Source: Planctomycetota bacterium
GTDB lineage: Bacteria > Planctomycetota > B15-G4 > SIAN01
NCBI GenBank assembly: GCA_028289345.1
Contig: JANQQL010000018.1
Location: 150,030 to 197,797, forward strand
DNA: 47,768 nt
Direction of reading: 5' to 3'
Under the pieces are notes generated by a model, which saw only the letters and a list, made by a program, of their open reading frames with translations, ran no database searches and was not told where the DNA came from. Below, in pieces: positions 24,583 through 32,724 of the stretch. Position 1 is the first letter of the stretch. The number at the start of each line of letters is the position of its first letter. Position numbers and translations under genes: made by a program.

Positions 24583-25676
24583 GAGGATCCTCCGAAACGG
24601 CTCTTGAGCCGCAGAATTGGCTTCTCGATGGCGTAGAAACACACCGTTGCAACCAGGACGGAAAGCACCGCCGCGACGCCGAGTGTCGCCGGGCTCTCCC
24701 CCCACTCTTCGAACACGTGAGCAAAAAGGGGCACGTGGAACAGGTACCAGCCGTAGCTGACCTTGCCCATGTACTGAAGTGGACCGAAGCGCAGTCCTCG
24801 ACCCAGCCAGCCGCCGGCATCCCGAAGACAAATGCAGGCGAGAACGATGCCGGCAGAGATCAGGGGAAACGCGAAGAGTCGCACCACCCAGACTCCCGGC
24901 CAGGCATTGATTTTCATGGCGAGTGGCAAGGAGATTTTCGCGACTCCCCACTTCACCACGAATACCTGCACCAGCAACTGCCCGAGCAGGAACAGGCCCA
25001 CCGCCAACTTCAGAAACTTGCGCGGGTTCTCCCGCACCCGGTGTTCCGAGAAAGCAAGAGCGGAGCCCAGCGCCAAGGACCACATCCGAAACATGGACCC
25101 CATGTACAAGAATCGCTTGGCTTCCCCCACTTCCATCTTGGTCATGACCACGACCGACGTCACGAGAGCAACCAGAGCGAACCCGTAGCGCGCCAGCCAG
25201 CGGGTGGTCGCCAATCCCAACCCATAGACCGCCACCGCCCAAATCAGATAGTAGTGTTCTTCCACGCACAGCGACCAGGTGTGGCGCAAGTGACTGCCCG
25301 TGTCCTGGAACGGGTAGTAGAAATTTGAGATGTAGATCGCGCACCAGCGAATCTCGGCCGGGGGATACAAGAACAGCATGACTCCGAGGAACACGTAGTA
25401 GATCGGGAAGATGCGCAGGACTCGACGAATCAGGTAGTTCTTGATCGATCGTCCGTGGGCCCGATCCCAGAGGAGCAGCCGCGTGATCAAGAAGCCGCTC
25501 AAGACGAAGAAAATCTCGATGGCGACGTAGCCCGGGCGCAGCACCCCTTGCACGACGTCACCGGTGGGACCGAGCACCGAGCTGGGGACGTGGGTGAACA
25601 CCACGAGCAGCGCGGCCAAGCCACGCAAGGTGTCCAAGACCGGCATGTGATCCCGAAAGGTCGGCGGGGAGTTCAC
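24579..25676 (-). CDS. Acyltransferase 3 family membrane protein
   Basis: 365 aa integral membrane O-acyltransferase (OafA/NodX type) with about ten helices. GTG 25676 overlaps the sulfatase stop by 4 nt (GTGA); ATG 25646 is an alternative. Signature segments: LDTLRGLAALLVVFTHVPSS with the catalytic His, FFVLSGFLITRLLLWDR, then YLIRRVLRIFPIYYVFLG, then HTWSLCVEEHYYLIW, and near the end YGWYLFHVPLFAHVF. The family moves acetyl or other acyl groups from the cytoplasm to sugars of polysaccharide, peptidoglycan or lipids at the membrane. Position between a sulfatase and a methyltransferase suggests modification of an exported glycan. Confidence 0.93.
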   Translation of the reverse strand: MNSPPTFRDHMPVLDTLRGLAALLVVFTHVPSSVLGPTGDVVQGVLRPGYVAIEIFFVLSGFLITRLLLWDRAHGRSIKNYLIRRVLRIFPIYYVFLGVMLFLYPPAEIRWCAIYISNFYYPFQDTGSHLRHTWSLCVEEHYYLIWAVAVYGLGLATTRWLARYGFALVALVTSVVVMTKMEVGEAKRFLYMGSMFRMWSLALGSALAFSEHRVRENPRKFLKLAVGLFLLGQLLVQVFVVKWGVAKISLPLAMKINAWPGVWVVRLFAFPLISAGIVLACICLRDAGGWLGRGLRFGPLQYMGKVSYGWYLFHVPLFAHVFEEWGESPATLGVAAVLSVLVATVCFYAIEKPILRLKSRFGGSS

Positions 25677-26980
25677 GGGTTTCTCGACTTTCCGACGGGG
25701 TAGTCCTTCACCCATCCGGCGAAGCGCGACTGAGCTTCGGCGAGACCAGGAGTCTCGGGATCCGTGACCTCTTCGAACTCCGAACCGGCGGTCCCGCTCG
25801 GTCCATGCCACCAGCGGTCCAATTCCCACAACCAGCAATCGTCTCGGACCAGGTGTCCGTCCCGGACGAAGCTGTAGAGCCACGAGCGGTGCGCCTCCAT
25901 CTCGCCGCGCAACACAGCGGCAAAGCTCAATCCATCGATGTCTTCGAGGTTCCGGGGATTGCCCGCCAACTCCGCGAGAGTCGGCATCAGATCCGCCAGG
26001 CTGACCAAAGCCGAGGAAACCGATGCCTCGCGAATCCCCGGCCCTCGAATCAGGAGGGGCACGTGCACTCCCGTTCGAGTCAGGGAACCCTTGCCCTTTT
26101 GATCGCTGCCATTGTCACTGGTGAACACCACCCACGTCCGACCCGCGAGGCCGTTCGCTTCCAATCCATCCAGGATCCGACCGACGAGAGAGTCGAGGTA
26201 GGCCACGTTGGCATCGAATCCTTTCTTCCCAGGACGTCCCCGGGCATCCGGAACCGCCCCCCACGGCCGATGAGGAAGACGCATGGGATAGTAGGCCAAG
26301 AAGGGCCGGTCCTTTGCCTCGGCGATGAAACTGAGCAAGAACTCCGTGTAGAGGTTCGGCCCGAAGTCCGATTCTTGGGTCGGCCGAAACTCCCCGTCCT
26401 CGAGGATTCGCGGATGCCAGTAACGGGCTCGACCAGGACGCTGCCAATCGTCGCGCTCTCGGATCTCTTCGGAAACGTATCGATCGAAGGCCCAGACTCG
26501 GTAACGGTCGAACCCGCAATCGAGAATCAAACCGGGCAAGGTTCCGCTGAGCTGCCACTTCCCTGCCAATGCGGTGGCATAGCCCTGAGACTTCAGAGCA
26601 TCCGCGAAAGTCGGATGCTGCCCGACATCTGCCATGGGGTGATTGACGGGAGGTGCCCAGTCCCCCCCATAGATTCCGTAGTAACCGGTCCGATAGCCGT
26701 ATTTCCCGGTCAGCAACATCACGCGTGTCGGAGTGCAAAGAGGAGTCGCCCAGCACGTTTCGAAGCGCATTCCTTCCCGAGCGAGTCGATCCAATCGAGG
26801 CGTGCGTCCCCCGGGATGTCCATAGCACCCGAGCTCCGTCGCACTGAGGTCGTCAGCCACAATCACCACAAAGTTCGGCGCCGGTGGAGAACTCTCGGAT
26901 TGATCCGCCAATGCCGGAGGGCCCAAGGCCCCCACGGCTCCCCAAACAAACCCGGCCAAACGCCCGTGCAAGCCGCTCAT
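25673..26980 (-). CDS. Exported sulfatase
   Basis: 435 aa, ATG 26980 overlapping the channel gene stop by 4 nt (ATGA). Signal peptide (GFVWGAVGALGPPALA). Metal site VVIVADDLSATELGCYGHPG; the formylglycine motif is C-T-P-T-R (ATPLCTPTRVMLLTGKYGYR), so the nucleophile Cys is present and it should be active if an FGE is encoded elsewhere. Further family marks: DKS-like LAGKWQLSG, RLPHRPWG, VVFTSDNGSDQKGKG with the Asp-Asn metal pair. The length is normal for type I sulfatases. It probably removes sulfate esters from glycans in the periplasm or outside. Confidence 0.93.
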   Translation of the reverse strand: MSGLHGRLAGFVWGAVGALGPPALADQSESSPPAPNFVVIVADDLSATELGCYGHPGGRTPRLDRLAREGMRFETCWATPLCTPTRVMLLTGKYGYRTGYYGIYGGDWAPPVNHPMADVGQHPTFADALKSQGYATALAGKWQLSGTLPGLILDCGFDRYRVWAFDRYVSEEIRERDDWQRPGRARYWHPRILEDGEFRPTQESDFGPNLYTEFLLSFIAEAKDRPFLAYYPMRLPHRPWGAVPDARGRPGKKGFDANVAYLDSLVGRILDGLEANGLAGRTWVVFTSDNGSDQKGKGSLTRTGVHVPLLIRGPGIREASVSSALVSLADLMPTLAELAGNPRNLEDIDGLSFAAVLRGEMEAHRSWLYSFVRDGHLVRDDCWLWELDRWWHGPSGTAGSEFEEVTDPETPGLAEAQSRFAGWVKDYPVGKSRNP

Positions 26981-29900
26981 GATTCCTGCTGGATTCTCAC
27001 CGGAACCGGCGCGGTCACATCCAAGTGGACGTCGCGCTGCGGGAACGCGATTTCAATGCCCGCCTCGTTGAACTCTCGATTGATGCGCGTATGCAAATCG
27101 TGGATCACGCTCAACCGGTTGTCGAGATTGGGAAGGTAGCAGCGCAGGGTGAAGTCGAGGGTGTTGTCCCCGAACCCCCCGAAGGTTGCCACCGGCGCCG
27201 GATCCTCCAGCACCCGAGGGTGTTCCACCGCGACTCTCAACAACAGGTCCCGGGCCTTCTCGGTGTCGGAACCGTAGGCCGCACCGACTTGGATCAAGAC
27301 ACGATTCACCTGACTGGACAGGGTCCAGTTCAAGACATGGCCGGTGACGAAGTCTTTGTTGGGAACGATCAATTCCTTGCGGTCCCAGTCGGTGATCGTG
27401 GTGGCTCGAATCTGGATGCGGGACACGATGCCCGTGGTGCCAGCGACAGTCACGATGTCGCCGACCCGGACCGGTCGCTCGAAAAGCAAGATCAGGCCGG
27501 AGACGAAGTTGGCGAAGATTTCCTGCAGCCCGAACCCCAAGCCGACGGACAGAGCCGCCACCAACCACTGCACGTTCGACCAACCGACCCCCACCACGTT
27601 GCAAGCCATCACGATGCCGACCCCCGTGATGACGTAACGGCAGATGCTGGCGATCGCATAGCGAGTCCCGGGCTCCAGTCCCAGTCGATTGAGCAGCGTG
27701 ATCTCCAGAAGGCCGGGCAGGTTGCGAGCCGCCGCCAAAGTCAGCACCAGGAAGAGTGCCATGGTGACGACGTGCAGCAACGTGACCGGCACCTCGACGT
27801 CGTCGACGGTGTAGGTCCACAAAGCGAACCGGTCGAGGAACTTCAGGGCCGGGAGGATGTCCGCCCAGATCCACCAGAGCGCGAAGACAATCAGAAAGCC
27901 CATGGTGACCCGGATCATGCGAGCCGTCTGCTTGTTCACCTCCGACAGTGCGACCTCATGCTCCTGGAGGACGATCGGCTCTTCGGCCACGGGCACCGCC
28001 TGGCTCGGCATCGATGCTTCCGCTTGCCGCGCCAGTTCGCGTTTGCGCAAGGCCTCCTGGTAACGCATTCGCGTGTAGGCGACCCGCAACCAGCGCATCA
28101 ACAGGTCGTACACGATGAGCGCCAGGATGAAGAAGAACACCGTGATCTCGAGACGCAAGTCGAGCTGAAACGCCGAGTAGAAGTAGCCGGCAGCGGTCAA
28201 TCCCGCCATCGCCAGTGGCGCGACGATCGCCAAGGGGTACCACAACCAGCGCAGCCGCGCGGTCCAGCCGTTGCGGCTGCGTCGCAGCAAGGTTTGAATC
28301 GGACCACCGCCCGGTCGCAGCACCCGAGCCGCGAACGCCGACAAAAACACCATGCCGATCAAGAAGCAAACCCGACCCAGGGAGTTTCGCATGACGTCGT
28401 CGGGATAGGACTCGAGGGTCCACACCAAGAAACTCAACGGCACTCCGAGGGGCACCAACCACGCAAGGTTGCTCAACAGATCCTGGCGCGCCGCATCGCC
28501 CCACCGAAAGTGGCGATGCCCCAACCCATCGGTGAGGCAGAGGGTGCGCAGGAACAAGAACGCCGCGAGGATCCACGCCGTCTTGACCAATCCGATCCCG
28601 ACCGCATCAGGGAACGATCCCGGCTGTCCCTCGCTGAGAAGCAGTGCGCCCAGACATCCAAGCAGAGTCGGCAGGGGCAGTGCCGCGAGGAGCGTGGCTC
28701 CGGTCGCCTTCAGGGTCAGGCCAAAGGAATCCGTGGCCAGTTTCCCGACCGAAGGTGCCAGCGCTTGCATCGCGCGAATCGCTTTGGTCCGAAACCAGAA
28801 CAGTCCCAACAAGACCAGAAAGGCAAACCCACTGCTCGCCGGTCGTTGGCGCACCCCCTTCGCACCCGCTTCGACGACCTCGGACCAAATCGACGGACGC
28901 AGCAGCTGTCCAAGGGCCGCGCCACTCTGGGTGACCGTGGCAATTCCTACCACGGGCGCGCTCCGGATCCACAGCAGGTGCTTTTCGATCAACGAGTGGA
29001 ATCGTTCCACCAACTCGGCTCGCTCCTGCTCCTGGCCACGCAACTCGACGAGCAAGCGAGCCACGGTCTTGGATTCGGCAGCCAAATCATTCAATGAGCC
29101 GAGTTGCTTCTCGAGCAACTGGGCGCCGATCTGACGGGCCTCTTGGCGCACGGCGACGCTCGCATCCGGTGGCATGGACTGGGACAGAGACTCCAATCGC
29201 CGGTCGCGGCGCTTCTGATCGAGGACCAATTTGCGTGCCTGAGCCAGCTCCAGCTGTTCGAGAGACAGCCGGTCGGATTCGTCGCGAAGACCGCCCACGG
29301 CGCTCGCCAACTCCTCGGCACTCTGCAAGGATTGTCGTCGTTGCCGAAGAACCAAGGCGAACACTTCGCTGACCTCGCGCTGCACTCGCTTTTCTGCGAG
29401 TTCAAATTCGTCGCGCAGATCGGTGATCAGCTCTTTGCTTCGCTGCACTTGATCGGCCAACTCGATGGCCCGTTCGGCGAGCTCTCGCTGGCGCCCCGCA
29501 AGCCGCGTGTTCTCCCGGGCCAGGCTAGTCACAAACTCGGGCTGATCACTGAGCAACTGTTCATCTGCTCGCGCATCCCGTTCGGATCGCTCCGCTTCGT
29601 CGACCTGGACTTGTTGGACGAACCCCAGGATGTACTGAACCCGTTCCTCGAGTTCCTCGACCCGATGATTCGCAAAGTCCTTCTCCCCCTGCAACCATTG
29701 GGAGTGGTCATTGCCCGCCTGAAGTCTTTGGCGCGCCAGGTAGAGTTTGGCCTCGAGTTCGAATTGCCGCCCCGCCCGCGAAGCTTCCGAGGCTCTGGTT
29801 TGCCGGGGATCATCCGCGGTCGGCGGGGTCGACTCGATCAGCTCGTTCAGCGCCTGTCGAGCCTCCGTCATTTCGTCGGGCAGCTCCACCACCAGCGTCT

Positions 29901-30363
29901 CGATCTCCGAGATTCGCTTGGCCCACTTCGCGTCCTCTTCGTTGGCCGCGGCGAGATCCGCCCGGGCGACTTCCAGGCGACCTTGTTGTTCTTGAGCGGA
30001 CAGGCTTTGAACCTCGCCGAACAAATCGGGAGCTGGCTCGGCAAGCTTCTGCTCGATCTCCTGCAGGCGCGCAGGCGCCCGAGTCAGTTCCTCCGCGAGT
30101 TGGCGGGCTTGATCGAGGAACTCCTGTCCTTTGGCAACGGCCGCGATGGCGGTGTCGTACGACTTGGCGATCTCTGCGGTGACCTCTTCTTCTCCCCCAG
30201 CCTCCAGCGCGGCGTCCCGGTCGGCCTTCCAGGCCTCGAGGTCGGGAACCTCCGGGGGTTCCGTGCCGGCTTCGCTTTGAGCGCCGACAGCATCCACCGG
30301 CCATGATGACGCCGACAGGAAGGTGAGGAGAAAAACAACGCCGGTGAGGAATGAGCGGGCCAT
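26977..30363 (-). CDS. Large mechanosensitive channel of the MscK/KefA type
   Basis: 1128 aa. ATG 30363 gives a signal peptide (MARSFLTGVVFLLTFLSASS); the open frame extends further upstream but is not protein-like. Residues ~40-430 are periplasmic and strongly coiled-coil (EIEQKLAEPAPDLFGEVQSL and similar heptads), then about eleven membrane helices, the last being the pore helix LVAALSVGLGFGLQEIFANF. The MscS beta domain follows (RPVRVGDIVTVAGTTGIVSR, RATTITDWDRKELIVPNKDF) and an alpha/beta C-terminus (YGSDTEKARDLLLRVA). It opens on membrane tension to release solutes during hypo-osmotic shock. The MscK length (~1100) fits better than the small MscS. Second gene from the SGNH-TPR gene by a 40-nt gap. 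Confidence 0.95.
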   Translation of the reverse strand: MARSFLTGVVFLLTFLSASSWPVDAVGAQSEAGTEPPEVPDLEAWKADRDAALEAGGEEEVTAEIAKSYDTAIAAVAKGQEFLDQARQLAEELTRAPARLQEIEQKLAEPAPDLFGEVQSLSAQEQQGRLEVARADLAAANEEDAKWAKRISEIETLVVELPDEMTEARQALNELIESTPPTADDPRQTRASEASRAGRQFELEAKLYLARQRLQAGNDHSQWLQGEKDFANHRVEELEERVQYILGFVQQVQVDEAERSERDARADEQLLSDQPEFVTSLARENTRLAGRQRELAERAIELADQVQRSKELITDLRDEFELAEKRVQREVSEVFALVLRQRRQSLQSAEELASAVGGLRDESDRLSLEQLELAQARKLVLDQKRRDRRLESLSQSMPPDASVAVRQEARQIGAQLLEKQLGSLNDLAAESKTVARLLVELRGQEQERAELVERFHSLIEKHLLWIRSAPVVGIATVTQSGAALGQLLRPSIWSEVVEAGAKGVRQRPASSGFAFLVLLGLFWFRTKAIRAMQALAPSVGKLATDSFGLTLKATGATLLAALPLPTLLGCLGALLLSEGQPGSFPDAVGIGLVKTAWILAAFLFLRTLCLTDGLGHRHFRWGDAARQDLLSNLAWLVPLGVPLSFLVWTLESYPDDVMRNSLGRVCFLIGMVFLSAFAARVLRPGGGPIQTLLRRSRNGWTARLRWLWYPLAIVAPLAMAGLTAAGYFYSAFQLDLRLEITVFFFILALIVYDLLMRWLRVAYTRMRYQEALRKRELARQAEASMPSQAVPVAEEPIVLQEHEVALSEVNKQTARMIRVTMGFLIVFALWWIWADILPALKFLDRFALWTYTVDDVEVPVTLLHVVTMALFLVLTLAAARNLPGLLEITLLNRLGLEPGTRYAIASICRYVITGVGIVMACNVVGVGWSNVQWLVAALSVGLGFGLQEIFANFVSGLILLFERPVRVGDIVTVAGTTGIVSRIQIRATTITDWDRKELIVPNKDFVTGHVLNWTLSSQVNRVLIQVGAAYGSDTEKARDLLLRVAVEHPRVLEDPAPVATFGGFGDNTLDFTLRCYLPNLDNRLSVIHDLHTRINREFNEAGIEIAFPQRDVHLDVTAPVPVRIQQES

Positions 30364-30403
30364 CCGAGCATTTAACCCCAATGCCCGAGGATTCCGAACT
30401 TCG

Positions 30404-32722
30404 TCACGGATTTCGCAGCCGGACGCGGCAGGCGGCAAGCGCTTGACGAGCGATTTCCGAGTCAGGGTCACACTGCACCGCGCGCTCGTAGGAAGCCAGA
30501 GCTTCCCGCAGGTCACCCTGCTGCTCCAACACTCGGCCGCGATGAAAGTGCGCTTCGGCCGACTCAGGAGCTCGTCGGGCCGCCTCCTTGAACACCTCCG
30601 CCGCTTCCGGCCATCGCTCACAAGCACCAAGAGCGATTCCGAGAGTCAGACGAATCTCGAGGTCCTCCGGCTGTTCGGACACACAGCGTTGCAGCTCCGC
30701 GATCGCTCGGTTCCATTGACCCAATGACCCGAGAGCCTGCCCCAGGCTGCGACGAGCACGGGCATTCGCCGGATCCGATGCCAGCACGGTCTCCAACACT
30801 TCCACCGCCTGTTTCCAGTCGCCAGTGCCGCGCAGCGCTTCCCCATACTGGTGTCGAACGTAGAGGTCGTGGGGGGCCGCTTCGACCGCTCGGCGCCACC
30901 ATTCCAGCGCCTCCTGGCCTTGGCCGCTCTGCACCAAGAACGTCGCATAATCGAGCAGAGGGCCCAATGCGGCTGGCTCCAACTCGATGGCACGCTGAAA
31001 GCAAACTCGGGATTGAGACAGATCTCCTTGGGCTTGCCAAAGCTTCGCTCGCACGGTCCAGGGCAAGGAAAAGGTGGGATCCTGTTGGATCGCGTGGGCG
31101 AGCAAGCGATGGGATTCCTCGACCGCTCCGCGGATTCGCAACAGATCCGCCAGATCGGTCAATGCCCCGGGATGTCCCGGGTCCTGGTGCAAGAGCCGGC
31201 GGTACAAGGATTCTGCTTTCTCGAGATCCCCGCGTTCGACTTCTTGACGGGCCAGGTTGCCCAAGGCTCCCAGATGGTCGAACTCAGCCGCCGCTTCGAA
31301 GCGTTCCCGAGCCAACTCCCGCTGGCCTTGCTGTTCGAGCACCAAGCCTTGGTTGTAGAGCTGATTGGCATCGACCGCGATCTCCCTCGGTCGTTGCTCG
31401 CAAAGAGCGTCAAAGCTGGCTCGATCCAGGGCGGCCTCCCCCCACCATCCGGCACGCAGGACCGCCTCGAGAATCATCCAAGCGATCTCCTCATGTCCCT
31501 TCCGACTGGGGTGCACGTAGTCCTCGATCCACTCCCAGCCGATCAGCTCATGATCCGCAAGTCGCTGGAAACCACGTTCGACGTCTACGAACAAGGCCTT
31601 TTCTTCGCGGGCCACTCGGGCGGTTCCCTGGTTCATGGCAGAAAGGCGACGCAACGGCCAAGCGTCCAGATCACAAGCTCGCTGATAGGCATGGCGCGCG
31701 CGCGCCCATTGGCCGCCCGCTTCATGGCAGCGCCCGAGCAGGAACTGCACCAACGCGTGATCCGGCGCGAGTTGCGCCGCCTGTTCGAAGGAGGCAAGGG
31801 CCCGGTCGGAGCGGCCCTCGGCAAGCTCGGCTTCCCCCACCGCGACCAGGCGCTCGAACTGCGCCTGCTGCTCGGGAAGGAGCGACTCTTGGCCGATCGA
31901 GCGCTCTGGCTTCCAATCCTTCCAGTTGCAGGGGACCGAACACAGGATCACTTTGACATCGCGCGATTGGGCCCGCTTCACCAGTTGGCGCAGCTGCTGC
32001 TCGAAGTCTGCGATCACTTCCTCCTTCTCGGAAGGGAAGTACTCGCGCGTTTCCCGTCTCACGAACAGTTCCAGGTCGCGATCGGTCGGCTCTTGTTCGC
32101 CTTCATGCCATCGATCACGCAACGCCGTGTAGAGAGACGAACGAGCGGCCAGGGACTCGAGGCCGCTGCGAACCGGAGATTGGTGACGCAACTCTCGGTA
32201 GAGATCCCTCTCGATGAATTCGTTGTGACCACTGTAGATCACGAGGGCATCCGGCTGGTACTCCAAGATCTCATCGACGAGCAACGAAACCCGGTGCATG
32301 GCGTAGGACATGCCCCCGGCATTCACCACTTCCACGAATCGATTCGGGAAGGCCTTGGAAAGTGACTCTTCCAGGATTGCCGGGAACGCGGCCGTGGCTC
32401 CCCAAGGAAAGCCGTAGACACTCGATCCGCCCAGGCAAAACACCCGAAGTCCCTGGTCCGGCTTATCGGCGAGGAACGACTGATCGTTGAAGACCGCGTA
32501 ACGCTCGACCTGGCGAGTCCGCACTTCGTCCCTCTGGCGCACGAAGGCAGAGATTCGACCCGAAAACCCGCGCAAAGGATCTTCGCGCGAAAGTAAAGGA
32601 GTGACCCCGAAGACGCGCAGCATCACTTCGGCGAGCCCGAACGCCACCAATGGAAGTCCCATCGCCAGTCCGCGCTTGCCCCACGAAGAACGACCGGGTG
32701 ACGAAGGCGGAGGAAGGCTCAC
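30404..32722 (-). CDS. SGNH/GDSL hydrolase-like protein with C-terminal TPR repeats
   Basis: 772 aa. GTG 32722 lies 2 nt after the protease stop; an internal ATG just before the membrane helix (GLPLVAFGLAEVMLRVFGV) is an alternative. One helix anchors the protein. The SGNH part spans ~80-430: block I FCLGGSSVYGFPWG with the Ser, block II-like NAGGMSYAMH, block III YSGHNEFIERD, and the C-terminal DYVHPSRKGHEEIA with Asp and His, so the hydrolase core looks complete. An insert with TPR-like helices (EQAAQLAPDHALVQFLLG) sits inside it. Residues ~480-770 are about eight TPRs (LYNQGLVLEQQGQRELARE, LGNLARQEVERGDLEKA). SGNH enzymes deacylate lipids or sugars; pairing with the acyltransferase three genes downstream is notable. 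Confidence 0.85.
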   Translation of the reverse strand: MSLPPPSSPGRSSWGKRGLAMGLPLVAFGLAEVMLRVFGVTPLLSREDPLRGFSGRISAFVRQRDEVRTRQVERYAVFNDQSFLADKPDQGLRVFCLGGSSVYGFPWGATAAFPAILEESLSKAFPNRFVEVVNAGGMSYAMHRVSLLVDEILEYQPDALVIYSGHNEFIERDLYRELRHQSPVRSGLESLAARSSLYTALRDRWHEGEQEPTDRDLELFVRRETREYFPSEKEEVIADFEQQLRQLVKRAQSRDVKVILCSVPCNWKDWKPERSIGQESLLPEQQAQFERLVAVGEAELAEGRSDRALASFEQAAQLAPDHALVQFLLGRCHEAGGQWARARHAYQRACDLDAWPLRRLSAMNQGTARVAREEKALFVDVERGFQRLADHELIGWEWIEDYVHPSRKGHEEIAWMILEAVLRAGWWGEAALDRASFDALCEQRPREIAVDANQLYNQGLVLEQQGQRELARERFEAAAEFDHLGALGNLARQEVERGDLEKAESLYRRLLHQDPGHPGALTDLADLLRIRGAVEESHRLLAHAIQQDPTFSLPWTVRAKLWQAQGDLSQSRVCFQRAIELEPAALGPLLDYATFLVQSGQGQEALEWWRRAVEAAPHDLYVRHQYGEALRGTGDWKQAVEVLETVLASDPANARARRSLGQALGSLGQWNRAIAELQRCVSEQPEDLEIRLTLGIALGACERWPEAAEVFKEAARRAPESAEAHFHRGRVLEQQGDLREALASYERAVQCDPDSEIARQALAACRVRLRNP

Positions 32723-32724
32723 CG

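Noticed and set aside
24583..25344. Long N-terminal extension of the methyltransferase frame
   Set aside because: It runs antiparallel-frame through the acyltransferase gene, is not protein-like, and GTG 24582 has a good ribosome binding site and 4-nt overlap.
27025..29097. 690-codon open frame on the + strand, opposite the MscK-type channel gene
   Set aside because: It is rich in Gln, Arg, His and Asp without domains or a signal, and lies wholly antisense to a convincing channel; a GC-rich shadow frame.
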